64,000 nucleotides of DNA. Source: Clusia tigrina. Its lineage: Eukaryota > Arthropoda > Insecta > Diptera > Clusiidae. Below the pieces are notes generated by a model. That model searched no databases, was not told the DNA's origin, and saw only the letters and a list, made by a program, of their open reading frames with translations. Positions 24,916 to 36,532 of this stretch are shown here, piece after piece (the first letter of the stretch is position 1; each line of letters starts with the position of its first letter). The stretch is from NCBI GenBank assembly GCA_920105625.2, contig OV050033.1:89530280-89594279 (forward strand). Reading direction: 5' to 3'. A program made the position numbers and the translations under genes.

Positions 24916-26367
24916 GAGTCCCAAATCAAACACTGATAAAACTTCAAATGACCCTAACTCCTATACGGTACGTCCTACACCTATCAAAGTTTGCAACATA
25001 CAAATCCTTGTAACTTTTTACTGGAGCGTCATAAAACCTTGAAATTTTGTAACAATAAAGTACTCGAGCCTCTTGTCAATTTAAGCTATCGCTCAAAGTT
25101 ATGCTACCCTTGAGTCCCAAATCAAACGCTGATAAAACTTCAAATGGCCCTAACTTCTATACGGAACGTCCTACACCTATCAAAGTTTGCAACATAAAAA
25201 TGCTTGTAACTTTTTACTGGAGCGTCATAAAACCTTGAAATTTTCTAACAATAAAGTACTCGAGCCTCTTGTCAATTTAAGCTATCGCTCAAAGCTATGC
25301 TACCCGTGAGTCCCAAATCAAACACTGATAAAACTTCAAGTGGCCCTAACTTCTATACGCTACGTCCTACACCTATCAAAGTTTGCAACATACAAATCCT
25401 TGTAACTTTTTACTGGAGCGTCATAAAACCTTGAAATTTTGTAACAATAAAGTACTCGAGCCTCTTGTCAATTTAAGCTATCGCTCAAAGTTATGCTACC
25501 CTTGAGTCCCAAATCAAACGCTGATAAAACTTCAAATGGCCCTAACTTCTATACGGAACGTCCTACACCTATCAAAGTTTGCAACATAAAAATGCTTGTA
25601 ACTTTTTACTGGAGCGTCATAAAACCTTGAAATTTTGTAACAATAAAGTACTCGAGCCTCTTGTCAATTTAAGCTATCGCTCAAAGCTATGCTACCCGTG
25701 AGTCCCAAATCAAACACTGATAAAACTTCAAACGGCCCTAACTTCTATACGGTACGTCCTACACCTATCAAAGTTTGCAACATACAAATGCTTGTAACTT
25801 TTTACTGGAGCGTCATAAAACCTTGAAATTTTGTAACAATAAAGTCCTCGAACCTCTTGTCAATTTAATCTATCGCTCAAAGCTATGCTACCCTTGAGTC
25901 CCAAATCAAACACTGATAAGACTTCAAGTGGCCCTAACTTCTATACGCTACGTCCTACACCTATCAAAGTTTGCAACATACAAATGCTTGTAACTTTTTA
26001 CTGGAGCGTCATAAAACCTTGAAATTTTGTAACAATAAAGTTCTCGAGTCTCTTGTCAATTTAAGCTATCGCTCAAAGCTATGCTACCCTTGAGTTCCAA
26101 ATCGAACACTGATAAAACTAAAAATGGCCCTAACTTCTATACGGTACGTCCTACACCTATCAAAGTTTGCAACATACAAATGCTTGTAACTTTTTACTGG
26201 AGCGTCATAAAACCTTGAAATTTTGTAACAATAAAGTACTCGAGCGTCTTGTCAATTTAAGCTATCGCTCAAAGCTATGCTACACTCCCAAATCAAACAC
26301 TGACAAAACTTCAAATGGCCCTAACTACTATACGGTACGTCCTATACTTATCAAAGTTTGCAACATA

Positions 26368-26452
26368 CAAAAGCTTTGTAAATTTCTACTGGAGCGCCAT
26401 AAAACCTTGAAATTTTGTAACATTAAAGTACTCGAGCCTCTTGTCAAACATA
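26368..26452. repeat. Truncated monomer, 85 bp (copy 2, without its 90-bp partner)
   Basis: The CTTGTCAAACATAC junction is the same as at 23,538. The monomer is one base longer because of CAAAAGCTTTG. The 90-bp truncated monomer that follows in the other three copies is missing here; a normal ACACTGATAAAAC stretch follows instead. A 5-bp loss (TACACTCCC for TACACTTGAGTCCC) lies just upstream at 26,281-26,289. This copy looks like a recombined version of the cluster. Confidence 0.85.
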
Positions 26453-26958
26453 CAAATGCTTGTAAATTTTTACTGGAGCGCCATAAAACCTTGAAATTTT
26501 GTAACATTAAAGTACTCGAGCCTCTTGTCAATTTAAGCTATCGCTCGAAGTTATGCTACCCTTGAGTCCCAAATCAAACACTGATAAAACTTCAAGTGGC
26601 CCTAACTTCTATACGCTACGTCCTACACCTATCAAAGTTTGCAACATACAAATCCTTGTAACTTTTTACTGGAGCGTCATAAAACCTTGAAATTTTGTAA
26701 CAATAAAGTACTCGAGCCTCTTGTCAATTTAAGCTATCGCTCAAAGTTATGCTACCCTTGAGTCCCAAATCAAACGCTGATAAAACTTCAAATGGCCCTA
26801 ACTTCTATACGGAACGTCCTACACCTATCAAAGTTTGCAACATAAAAATGCTTGTAACTTTTTAATGGAGCGTCATAAAACCTTGAAATTTTGTAACAAT
26901 AAAGTACTCGAGCCTCTTGTCAATTTAAGCTATCGCTCAAAGCTATGCTACCCGTGAG

Positions 26959-29900
26959 TCCCAAATCAAACACTGATAAAACTTCAAACGGCCCTAACTT
27001 CTATACGGTACGTCCTACACCTATCAAAGTTTGCAACATACAAATGCTTGTAACTTTTTACTGGAGCGTCATAAAACCTTGAAATTTTGTAACAATAAAG
27101 TCCTCGAACCTCTTGTCAATTTAATCTATCGCTCAAAGCTATGCTACCCTTGAGTCCCAAATCAAACACTGATAAGACTTCAAGTGGCCCTAACTTCTAT
27201 ACGCTACGTCCTACACCTATCAAAGTTTGCAACATACAAATGCTTGTAACTTTTTACTGTAGCGTCATAAAACCTTGAAATTTTGTAACAATAAAGTTCT
27301 CGAGTCTCTTGTCAATTTAAGCTATCGCTCAAAGCTATGCTACCCTTGAGTTCCAAATCGAACACTGATAAAACTAAAAATGGCCCTAACTTCTACACGG
27401 TACGTCCTACTCCTATCAAAGTTTGCAACATACAAATGCTTTTAAATTTTTACTGGAGCGTCATAAAACCTTGAAATTTTGTAACAATAAAGTACTCGAG
27501 CGTCTTGTCAATTTAAGCTATCGCTCAAAGCTATGCTACACTTGAGTCCCAAATCAAACACTGACAAAACTTCAAATGGCCCTAACTACTATACGGTACG
27601 TCCTATACTTATCAAAGTTTGCAACATACAAATGCTTGTAAATTTCTACTGGAGCGCCATAAAACCTTGAAATTTTGTAACATTAAAGTACTCGAGCCTC
27701 TTGTCAAACATACAAATGCTTGTAACTTTTTACTGGAGCGCCATAAAACCTTGAAATTTTGTAACAATAAAGTACTCGAGCCTCTTGTCAATTTAAGCTA
27801 TCGCTCAAAGCTATGCTACCCTTGAGTCCCAAATCAAACCTTGAAATTTTGTAACAATAAAGTACTCGAACCTCTTGTCAATTTAATCTATCCCTCGAAG
27901 CTATGCTACCCATGAGTCCCGAATCAAACACTGATAAGACTTCAAATGGCCCTAACTTCTATACGGTACGTCCTACACCTATCAAAGTTTGCAACATACA
28001 AATGCTTGTAACTTTTTACTGGAGCGTCATAAAACCTTGAAATTTTGTAACAATTAAGTACTCGAGCCTCTTGTCAATTTAAGCTATCGCTCAAAGCTAT
28101 GCTACCCTTGAGTCCCAAATCAAACACTGATAAAACTTCAAATGGCCCTAATTTCTATACGGTACGTCCTACACCTATCAAAGTTTGCAACATACAAATG
28201 CTTGTAACTTTTTACTGGAGCGTCATAAAACCTTGAAATTTTGTAACAAAATGTACTCGAGCCTCTTGTCAATTTAAGCTATCGCTCAAAGCTATGCTAC
28301 CCTTGAGTCCCAAATCAAACACTGATAAAACTTCAAATGGCCATAACTTCTATACGGTACGACCTACACCTATCAAAGTTTGCAACATAAAAATGCTTGA
28401 AACTTTTTACTGGAGCGTCATAAAACCTTGAAATTTTGTAACAATAAAGTACTCGAGCCTCTTGTCAATTTAAGCTATCGCTCAAAGCTATGCTACCCTT
28501 GACTCCCAAATCAAACACTGATAAAACTTCAAATGGCCCTAACTTCTATACGGTACGTCCTACACCTATCAAAGTTTGCAACATACAAATGCTTGTAACT
28601 TTTTACTGGAGCGTCATAAAACCTTGAAACTTTGTAACAATAAAGTCCTCGAACCTCTTGTCAATTTAATCTATCGCTCAAAGCTATGCTACCCTTGAGT
28701 CCCAATTTAAACACTGATAAAACTTCAAATGGCCCTAACTTCTATATAGTACGTCCTACACCTATCAAAGTTTGCAACATACAAATGCTTGTAACTTTTT
28801 ACTGGAGCGTCATAAAACCTTGAAATTTTGTAACAATAAAGTACTCGAGCCTCTTGTCAATTTAAGCTATCGCTCAAAGCTATGCTACACTTGACTCCCA
28901 AATCAAACACTGATAAAACTTCTAATGGCCCTAACTTCTTTACGGTACGTCCTACACCTATCAAAGTCTGCAACATACAAATGCTTGTAACTTTTTACTG
29001 CATCGTCATAAAACCTTGAAATTTTGTAACAATAAAGTACTCGAGCCTCTTATCAATTTAATCTATCGCGCAAAGCTATACTACCCTTGAGTCCCAAATC
29101 AAACACTGATAAAACTTCAAATGACCCTAACTCCTATACGGTACGTCCTACACCAATCAAAGTTTGCAACATACAAATGCTTGTAACATTTTACTGGAGC
29201 GTCATAAAACCTTGAAATTTTGTAACAATACAGTACTCGAGCCTCTTGTCAATTTAAGCTATCGCTCAAAGCTATGCTAACCTTGAGTCCCAAATCAAAC
29301 ACTGATAAAACTTCAAATGGCCCTAACTTCTATACGGTACGTCCTACTCCTATCAAAGTTTGCAACATACAAATGTTTGTAACTTTTTACTGGAGCGTCA
29401 TAAAACCTTGAAATTTTGTAACAATAAAGTACTCGAGCCTCTTGTCAATTTAAGCTATCGCTCAAAGCTATGCTACCCTTGACCCCCAAATCAAACACTG
29501 ATAAAAGTTCAAACGGCCCTAACTTCTTTACGGTACGTCCTACACCTATCAAAGTTTGCAACATACAAATGCTTGTAACTTTTTACTGTAGCGTCATAAA
29601 ACCTTGAAATGTTGTAACAATAAAGTACTCGAGCCTCTTGTCAATTTAAGCTATCGCTCAAAGCTATGCTACCCTTGAGTCCCAAATCAAACACTGATAA
29701 AACTTCAAATGACCATAACTTCTATACGGTACGACCTACACCTATCAAAGTTTGCAACATAAAAATGCTTGAAACTTTTTACTGGAGCGTCAAAAAACCT
29801 TGAAATTTTGTAACAATAAAGTACTCGAGCCTCTTGTCAATTTAAGCTATCGCTCAAAGCTATGCTACCCTTGACTTCCAAATCAAACACTGATAAAACT

Positions 29901-32900
29901 TCAAATGGCCCTAACTTCAATACGGTACGTCCTACACCAATCAAAGTTTGCAAGATACAAATGCTTGTAACTTTTTACTGGAGCGTCATAAAACCTTGAA
30001 ACTTTGTAACAATAAAGTCCTCGAACCTCTTGTCAATTTAATCTATCGCTCAAAGCTATGCTACCCTTGAGTCCCAAATCAAACACTGATAAGACTTCAA
30101 ATGGCCCTAACTTCTATACGCTACGTCCTACACCTATCAAAGTTTGCAACATACAAATGCTTGTAACTTTTTACTGGAGCGTCATAAAACCTTGAAATTT
30201 TGTAACAATAAAGTACTCGAGCCTCTTGTCAATTTAAGCTATCGCTCAAAGTTATGCTACCCTTGAGTCCCAAATCAAACGCTGATAAAACTTCAAATGG
30301 CCCTAACTTCTATACGGAACGTCCTACACCTATCAAAGTTTGCAACATAAAAATGCTTGTAACTTTTTACTGGAGCGTCATAAAACCTTGAAATTTTGTA
30401 ACAATAAAGTACTCGAGCCTCTTGTCAATTTAAGCTATCGCTCAAAGCTATGCTACCCTTGACTCCCAAATCAAACACTGATAAAAGTTCAAACGGCCCT
30501 AACTTCTTTACGGTACGTCCTACACCTATCAAAGTTTGCAACATACAAATGCTTGTAACTTTTTACTGTAGCGTCATAAAACCTTGAAATGTTGTAACAA
30601 TAAAGTACTCGAGCCTCTTGTCAATTTAAGCTATCGCTCAAGGCTATGCTACCCTTGACTCCCAAATCAAACACTGATAAAACTTCAAATGGCCCTAACT
30701 TCCATACGGTACGTCCTACACCTATCAAAGTTTGCAACATACAAATGCTTGTAACTTTTTACTGGGGCGTCATAAAACCTTGAAATTTTGTAACAAAATT
30801 TACTCGAGCCTCTTATCAATTTAAGTTATCGCTCGAAGCTATGCTACCCTTGAGTCCCAAATCAAACACTGATAAAACTTCAAATGGCCATAACTTCTAT
30901 ACGGTACGACCTACACCTATCAAAGTTTGCAACATATAAATGCTTGTAACTTTTTACTGGAGCGTCATAAAACCTTGAAATTTTGTAACAATAAAGTACT
31001 CGAGCCTCTTGTCAATTTAAGCTATCGCGCAAAGCTATGCTACCCTTGAGTCCCAAATCAAACACTGATTAAACTTCAAATGGCCCTAACTTCTATACGG
31101 TACGTCCTACACCTATCAAAGTTTGCAACATACAAATGCTTGTAAAGTTTTACTGGAGCGTCAAAAAACCTTGAAATTTTGTAACATTAAAGTACTCGAG
31201 CCTCTTGTCAATTTAAGCTATCGCTCAAAGCTATGCTACCCTTGACTCCCAAATCAAACACTGATAAAACTTCAAATGGCCCTAACTTCTTTACGGTACG
31301 TCCTACACCTATCAAAGTTTGAAACATACAAATGCTTATAACTTTTTACTGGAGCATCATAAAAGCTTGAAATTTTGTAACAATAAAGTACTCGCGCCTC
31401 TTGTCAATTTAAGCTATCGCTCAAAGCTATGCTACCCTTGAGTTCCAAATCAAACACTGATAAAACTAAAAATGGCCCTAACTTCTATACGGTACGTCCT
31501 ACACCTATCAAAGTTTGCAACATACAAATGCTTGTAACTTTTTCTGGAGCGTCATAAAACCTTGAAATTTTGTAACAATAAAGTACTCGAGCCTCTTGTC
31601 AATTTAAGCTATCGCGCAAAGCTATGCTACCCTTGAGTCCCAAATCAAACACTGATAAACCTTCAAATGGCCCTAACTTCTATACGGAACGTCCTACACC
31701 TATCAAAGTTTGCAACATAAAAATGCTTGAAACTTTTTACTGGAGCGTCATAAAACCTTGAAATTTTGTAACAATAAAGTACTCTAGCCTCTTGTCAATT
31801 TAAGCTATCGCTCAAAGCTATGCTACCCTTGACTCCCAAATCAAACACTGATAAAAGTTCAAATGGCCCTAACTTATTTACGGTACGTCCTACACCTATC
31901 AAAGTTTGCAACATACAAATGCTTGTAACTTTTTACTGTACCGTCATAAAACCTTGAAATGTTGTAACAATAAAGTACTCGAGCCTCTTGTCAATTTAAG
32001 CTATCGCTCAAAGCTATGCTACCCTTGAGCCCCAAATCAAATACTGATAAAACTTCAAATGGCCGTAACTTCTATACGGTACATCCTACACCTATCAAAG
32101 TCTGCAACATACAAATGCTTGTAACTTTTTACTGGAGCGTCATAAAACCTTGAAAATTTGTAACAATAAAGTAGTCGAGCCTCTTGTCAATTTAAGCTAT
32201 CGCTAAAGGCTATGCTATCCTTGAGTTCCAAATCAAACACTGATAAAACTTCAAATGGCCCTAACTTCCATGCGGTACGTTCTACACCTATCAAAGTTTG
32301 CAACATACAAATGCTTGTAACTTTTTACTGGAGCGTCATAAAACCTTTAAATTTTGTAACAATAAAGTACTCGAGCCTGTTGTCAATTTAAGCTATCGCT
32401 CAAAGCTATGCTACCCTTGAGTCCCAAATCAAACATTGATAAAACTTCAAATGGCCATAACTTCTGTACGGTACGACCTACACCTATCAAAGTTTGCAAC
32501 ATACAAATGCTTGTAACTTTTTACTGGAGCGTCATAAAACCTTGAAATTTTGTAACAATAAAGTACTCGAGCCTCTTGTCAGTTTAAGTTATCGCGCAAA
32601 GCTATGCTACCCTTGAGTCCCAAATCAAACACTGATAAAACTTCAAATGGCCCTAATTTCTATACGGTACGTCCTACACCTATCAAAGTTTGCAATACAA
32701 ATGCTTGTAACTTTTTACTGGAGCGTCATAAAACCTTGGAAATTTGTAACAATAAAGTACTCGAGCCTCTTGTCAATGTAAGCTATCGCTAAAAGCTATG
32801 CTATCCTTGAGTTCCAAGTCAAACACTGATAAAACTTCAAATGGCCCTAATTTCTATACGGTACGTCCTACACCTATCAAAGTTTGCAATACAAATGCTT

Positions 32901-33503
32901 GTAACTTTTTACTGGAGCGTCATAAAACCTTGAAAATTTGTAACAATAAAGTACTCGAGCCTCTTGTCAATTTAAGCTATCGCTAAAAGCTATGCTATCC
33001 TTGAGTTCCAAATCAAACACTGATAAAACTTCAAATGGCCCTAACTTCCATACGGTACGTTCTACACCTATCAGAGTTTGCAACATACAAATGCTTGTAA
33101 CTTTTTACTGGAGCGTCATAAAACCTTTAAATTTTGTAACAATAAAGTACTCGAGCCTCTTGTCAATTTAAGCTATCGCTCAAAGCTATGCTACCCTTGA
33201 GTCCCAAATCAAACACTGATAAAAGTTCAAATGGCCCTAACTTATTTACGGTACGTCTTACACCTATCAAAGTTTGCAACATACAAATGCTTGTAACTTT
33301 TTACTGTACCGTCATAAAACCTTGAAATTTTGTAACATTAAAGTACTCGAGCCTCTTGTCAATTTAAGCTATCGCGCAAAGCTATGCTACCCTTGACTCC
33401 CAAATCAAACACTGATAAAACTTCAAATGGCCCTAACTTCTTTACGGTACGTCCTACACCTATCAAAGTTTGAAACATACAAATGCTTGTAACTTTTTAC
33501 TGT
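26959..33503. repeat. 6.5-kb block, left copy of a 9,574-bp-offset duplication
   Basis: About 33 monomers that recur in the same order, with the same private variants and indels, at 36,533-43,077. Matching landmarks at +9,574 bp: ACTGTAGCG at 27,257 / 36,831; the truncated pair at 27,629 / 37,203; the two monomers with a 3-bp loss (GTTTGCAATACAAATG near 32,690 and 32,884 / 42,264 and 42,458); CTTCTGTACGG at 32,461 / 42,035. The left edge is at about 26,959 (G at 26,958 versus C at 36,532). The right edge is near 33,502, where ACTGTACC meets ACTGGAGC. Differences concentrate in 27.37-27.88 kb and are very rare elsewhere. Confidence 0.9.
27629..27838. repeat. Truncated monomer pair, 84 + 90 bp (copy 3)
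   Basis: This has the same two deletion junctions as the pair at 23,461-23,670: CTTGTCAAACATAC near 27,706 and AAATCAAACCTTG near 27,838. It is 4,168 bp downstream of copy 1. It differs slightly, for example TAACTTTTTACTGG in the second member where copy 1 has TAAATTTTTACTGG. Confidence 0.9.
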
Positions 33504-36500
33504 ACCATCATAAAAGCTTGAAATTTTGTAACAATAAAGTACTCGCGCCTCTTGTCAATTTAAGCTATCGCTCAAAGCTATGCTACCCTTGAGTTCCAAA
33601 TCAAACACTGATTAAACTAAAAATGGCCCTAACTTCTATACGGTACGTCCTACACCTATCAAAGTTTGCAACATACAAATGCTTGTAACTTTTTACTGGA
33701 GCGTCATAAAACCTTGAAATTTTGTAACAAAATGTACTCGAGCCTCTTGTCGATTTAAGCTATCGCTCAAAGCTATGCTACCCTTGAGTAACAAATCAAA
33801 CACTGAGAAAACTTCAAATGGCCATAACTTCGATACGGTACGACCTACACCTATCAAAGTTTGCAACATATAAATGCTTGTAACTTTTTACTGGAGCGTC
33901 ATAAAACCTTGAAATTTTGTAACAATAAAGTACTCGAGCCTGTTGTCAATTTAAGCTATCGCTCAAAGCTATGCTACCCTTGAGTCCCAAATCAAACACT
34001 GATAAAACTTCAAATGGCCCTAACTTCTATACGGTACGTCCTACACCTATCAAAGTTTGCAACATACAAATGCTTGTAAAGTTTTACTGGAGCGTCATAA
34101 AACCTTGAAATTTTGTAACATTAAAGTACTCGAGCCTCTTGTCAATTTAAGCTTTCGCTCGAAGCTGTGCTACCCTTGAGTCTCAAATCAAGCACTGATA
34201 AAACTTGAAATGGCCCTAACTTCTATACGGTACGTCCTACACCTATCAAAGTTTGCAACATGCAAATGCTTGTAACTTTTTACTGGAGCGTCATAAAACC
34301 TTGAAATTTTGTAACAATAAAGTACTCGAACCTCTTGTCAATTTAAGCTATCGCTCAAAGCTATGATACCCTTGACTCCCAAATCAAACACTGATAAAAC
34401 TTCAAATGGCCCTAACTTCTTTACGGTACGTCCTACACCTATCAAAGTTTGAAACATACAAATGCTTGTAACTTTTTACTGTAGCTTCATAAAAGCTTGA
34501 AATTTTCTAACAATAAAGTACTCGCGCCTCTTGTCAATTTAAGCTATCGTTCAAAGCTATGCTTCCCTTGAGTTCCAAATCAAAATCTGATAAAACTAAA
34601 AATGGCCCTAACTTCTATACGGTACGTCCTACACCTATCAAAGTTTGCAACATACAAATGATTGTAACTTTTTACTGGAGCGTCATAAAACCTTGAAATT
34701 TTGTAACAATAAAGTACTCGAGCCTCTTGTCAATTTAAGCTATCGCGCAAAGCTATGCTACCCTTGAGTCCCAAATCAAACACTGATAAAACTTTAAATG
34801 GCCCTAACTTCTATACGGTACGTCCTACACCTATCAAAGTTTGCAACATACAAATGCTTGTAACTTTTTACTGTAGCGTCATAAACCCTTGAAATTTTGT
34901 AACAATAAAGTACTCGAGCCGCTTGTCAATTTAAGCTATCGCTCAAAGCTATTGTACCCTTGAGTTCCAAATCAAACACGGATAAAACTTCAAATGGCCC
35001 TAACTACTATACAGTACATCCTACACCTATCAGAGTTTGCAACATACAAATGCTTGTAAATTTTTACTGGAGTGTCATAAAACCTTGAAATTTTGTAACA
35101 TTAAAGTACTCGAGCCTCTTGTCAATTTAAGCTATCGCGCAAAGCTATGCTACCCTTGAGTCCCAAATCAAACACTGATAAAACTTCAAATGGCCCTAAC
35201 TTCTATACGGTACGTCCTACACCTATCAAAGTTTGCAACATACAAATGCTTGTAACTTTTTACTGGAGCGTCATAAAACCTTGAAATTTTGTAGCAAAAT
35301 GTACTCGAGCCTCTTGTCAATTTAATCTATCGCTCAAAGCTATGCTACCCTTGAGTCCCAAATCGAAACACTGATAAAACTTTAAATGGCCCTAACTTCT
35401 ATACGGTACGTCCTACACCTATCAAAGTTTGCAACATACAAATGCTTGTAACTTTTTACTGTAGCGTCATAAACCCTTAAAATTTTGTAACAATAAAGTA
35501 CTCGAGCCTCTTGTCAATTTAAGCTATCGCTCAAAGTTATGCTACCCTTGAGTCCCAAATCAAACACTGATAAAACTTCAAATGGCCCTAACTTCTATAC
35601 GGTACGTCCTACACCGATCAAAGTTTGCAACATACAAATGCTTGTAACTTTTTACTGGAGCGTCATAAAACCTTGAAATTTTGTAACAATAAAGTACTCG
35701 AGCCTCTTGTCAATTTAAGCTATCGCTCAAAGCTATGCTACCCTTGAGTCCCAAATCAAATACTGATAAAACTATAAATGGCCCTAACTTATATTCGGTA
35801 CGTCCTACACCTATCAAAGTTTGCAAAATACAAATGCTTGTAACTTTTTACTGGAGCGTCATAAAACCTTGAAATTTTGTAACAATAAAGTCCTCGAGGC
35901 TCTTGTCAATTTAATCTATCGCTCAAAGCTATGCTACCCTTGAGTCCCAAATCAAACACTGATAAAACTTCAAATGGCCCTAACTTCTATACGGTACGTC
36001 CTACAGCAATCAAAGTTTGCAGCATACAAATGCTTGTAACTTTTTACTGTAGCGTCATAAACCCTTGAAATTTTGTAACAATAAAGAACTCGAGCCTCTT
36101 GTCAATTTAAGCTATCGATCAAAGCTATGCTACCCTTGAGCTCCTAATCAAATACTGATAAAACTTCAAATGGCCGTAACTTCTCTACGGTACATCCTAC
36201 ACCTATCAAAGTTTGCAACATACAAATACTTGTAACTTTTTACTGGAGCGTAATAAAACCTTGAAATTTTGTAACAATAAAGTACTCGAGCCCCTTGTCA
36301 ATTTAAGCTATCGCTAAAAGCTATGCTACCCTTGAGTTCCAAATCAAACACGGATAAAACTTCAAATGGCCCTAACTTCTGTACGGTACGTCCTACACCA
36401 ATCAAAGTTTGCAACATACAAATGCTTGTAACATTTTACTGGAGCGTCATAAAACCTTGAAATTTTGTAACAATAAAGTACTCGAACCTCTTGTCAATTT

Positions 36501-36532
36501 AAGCTATCGCTCAAAGCTATGATACCCTTGAC
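33504..36532. repeat. Segment holding the first copy of the 11-mer (2,156 bp) unit
   Basis: Two long matches start here. About 33,553-35,072 matches 43,323-44,842 at +9,770 bp (9,574 plus one monomer). About 34,326-36,482 matches 50,170-52,326 at +15,844 bp: GCTTCCCTTGAGTTCC at 34,561 / 50,405, AGCTATTGTACCC at 34,951 / 50,795, and CTATCGATC near 36,111 / 51,955. Other markers are the GAGTAACAAATC / CACTGAGAAAAC monomer near 33,786 and the GCTTTCGCTCGAAGC monomer at 34,151. Confidence 0.87.

Larger units (their letters stand above)
22484..26958. repeat. Start of second subfamily domain, with local 1,256-bp duplication
   Basis: Monomer types change here: CCTCGAACC, ATTAAA, GCGCAAAG and TTAATCTATCG variants appear that I did not notice to the left. 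The segment from about 25.39 kb is repeated from about 26.65 kb at an offset of 1,256 bp: AAATCCTTG at 25,394 / 26,650, then AAACGCTGATAAAAC, CCCGTGAGTCCC, AAGTCCTCGAACC, CAAGTGGCCC and AAAGTTCTCGAGTC in the same order. That offset is six monomers plus a truncated one. A second match, about 23.0-25.0 kb to 27.2-29.2 kb, has an offset of 4,168 bp. Confidence 0.82.

Noticed and set aside
26167..26565. 132-residue + strand ORF, the longest in the window
   Set aside because: It is long only because the truncated monomer and small indels near 26.28-26.45 kb change the frame and skip stops. Its product is the monomer translated in different frames, with an internal direct repeat from the truncated copy.
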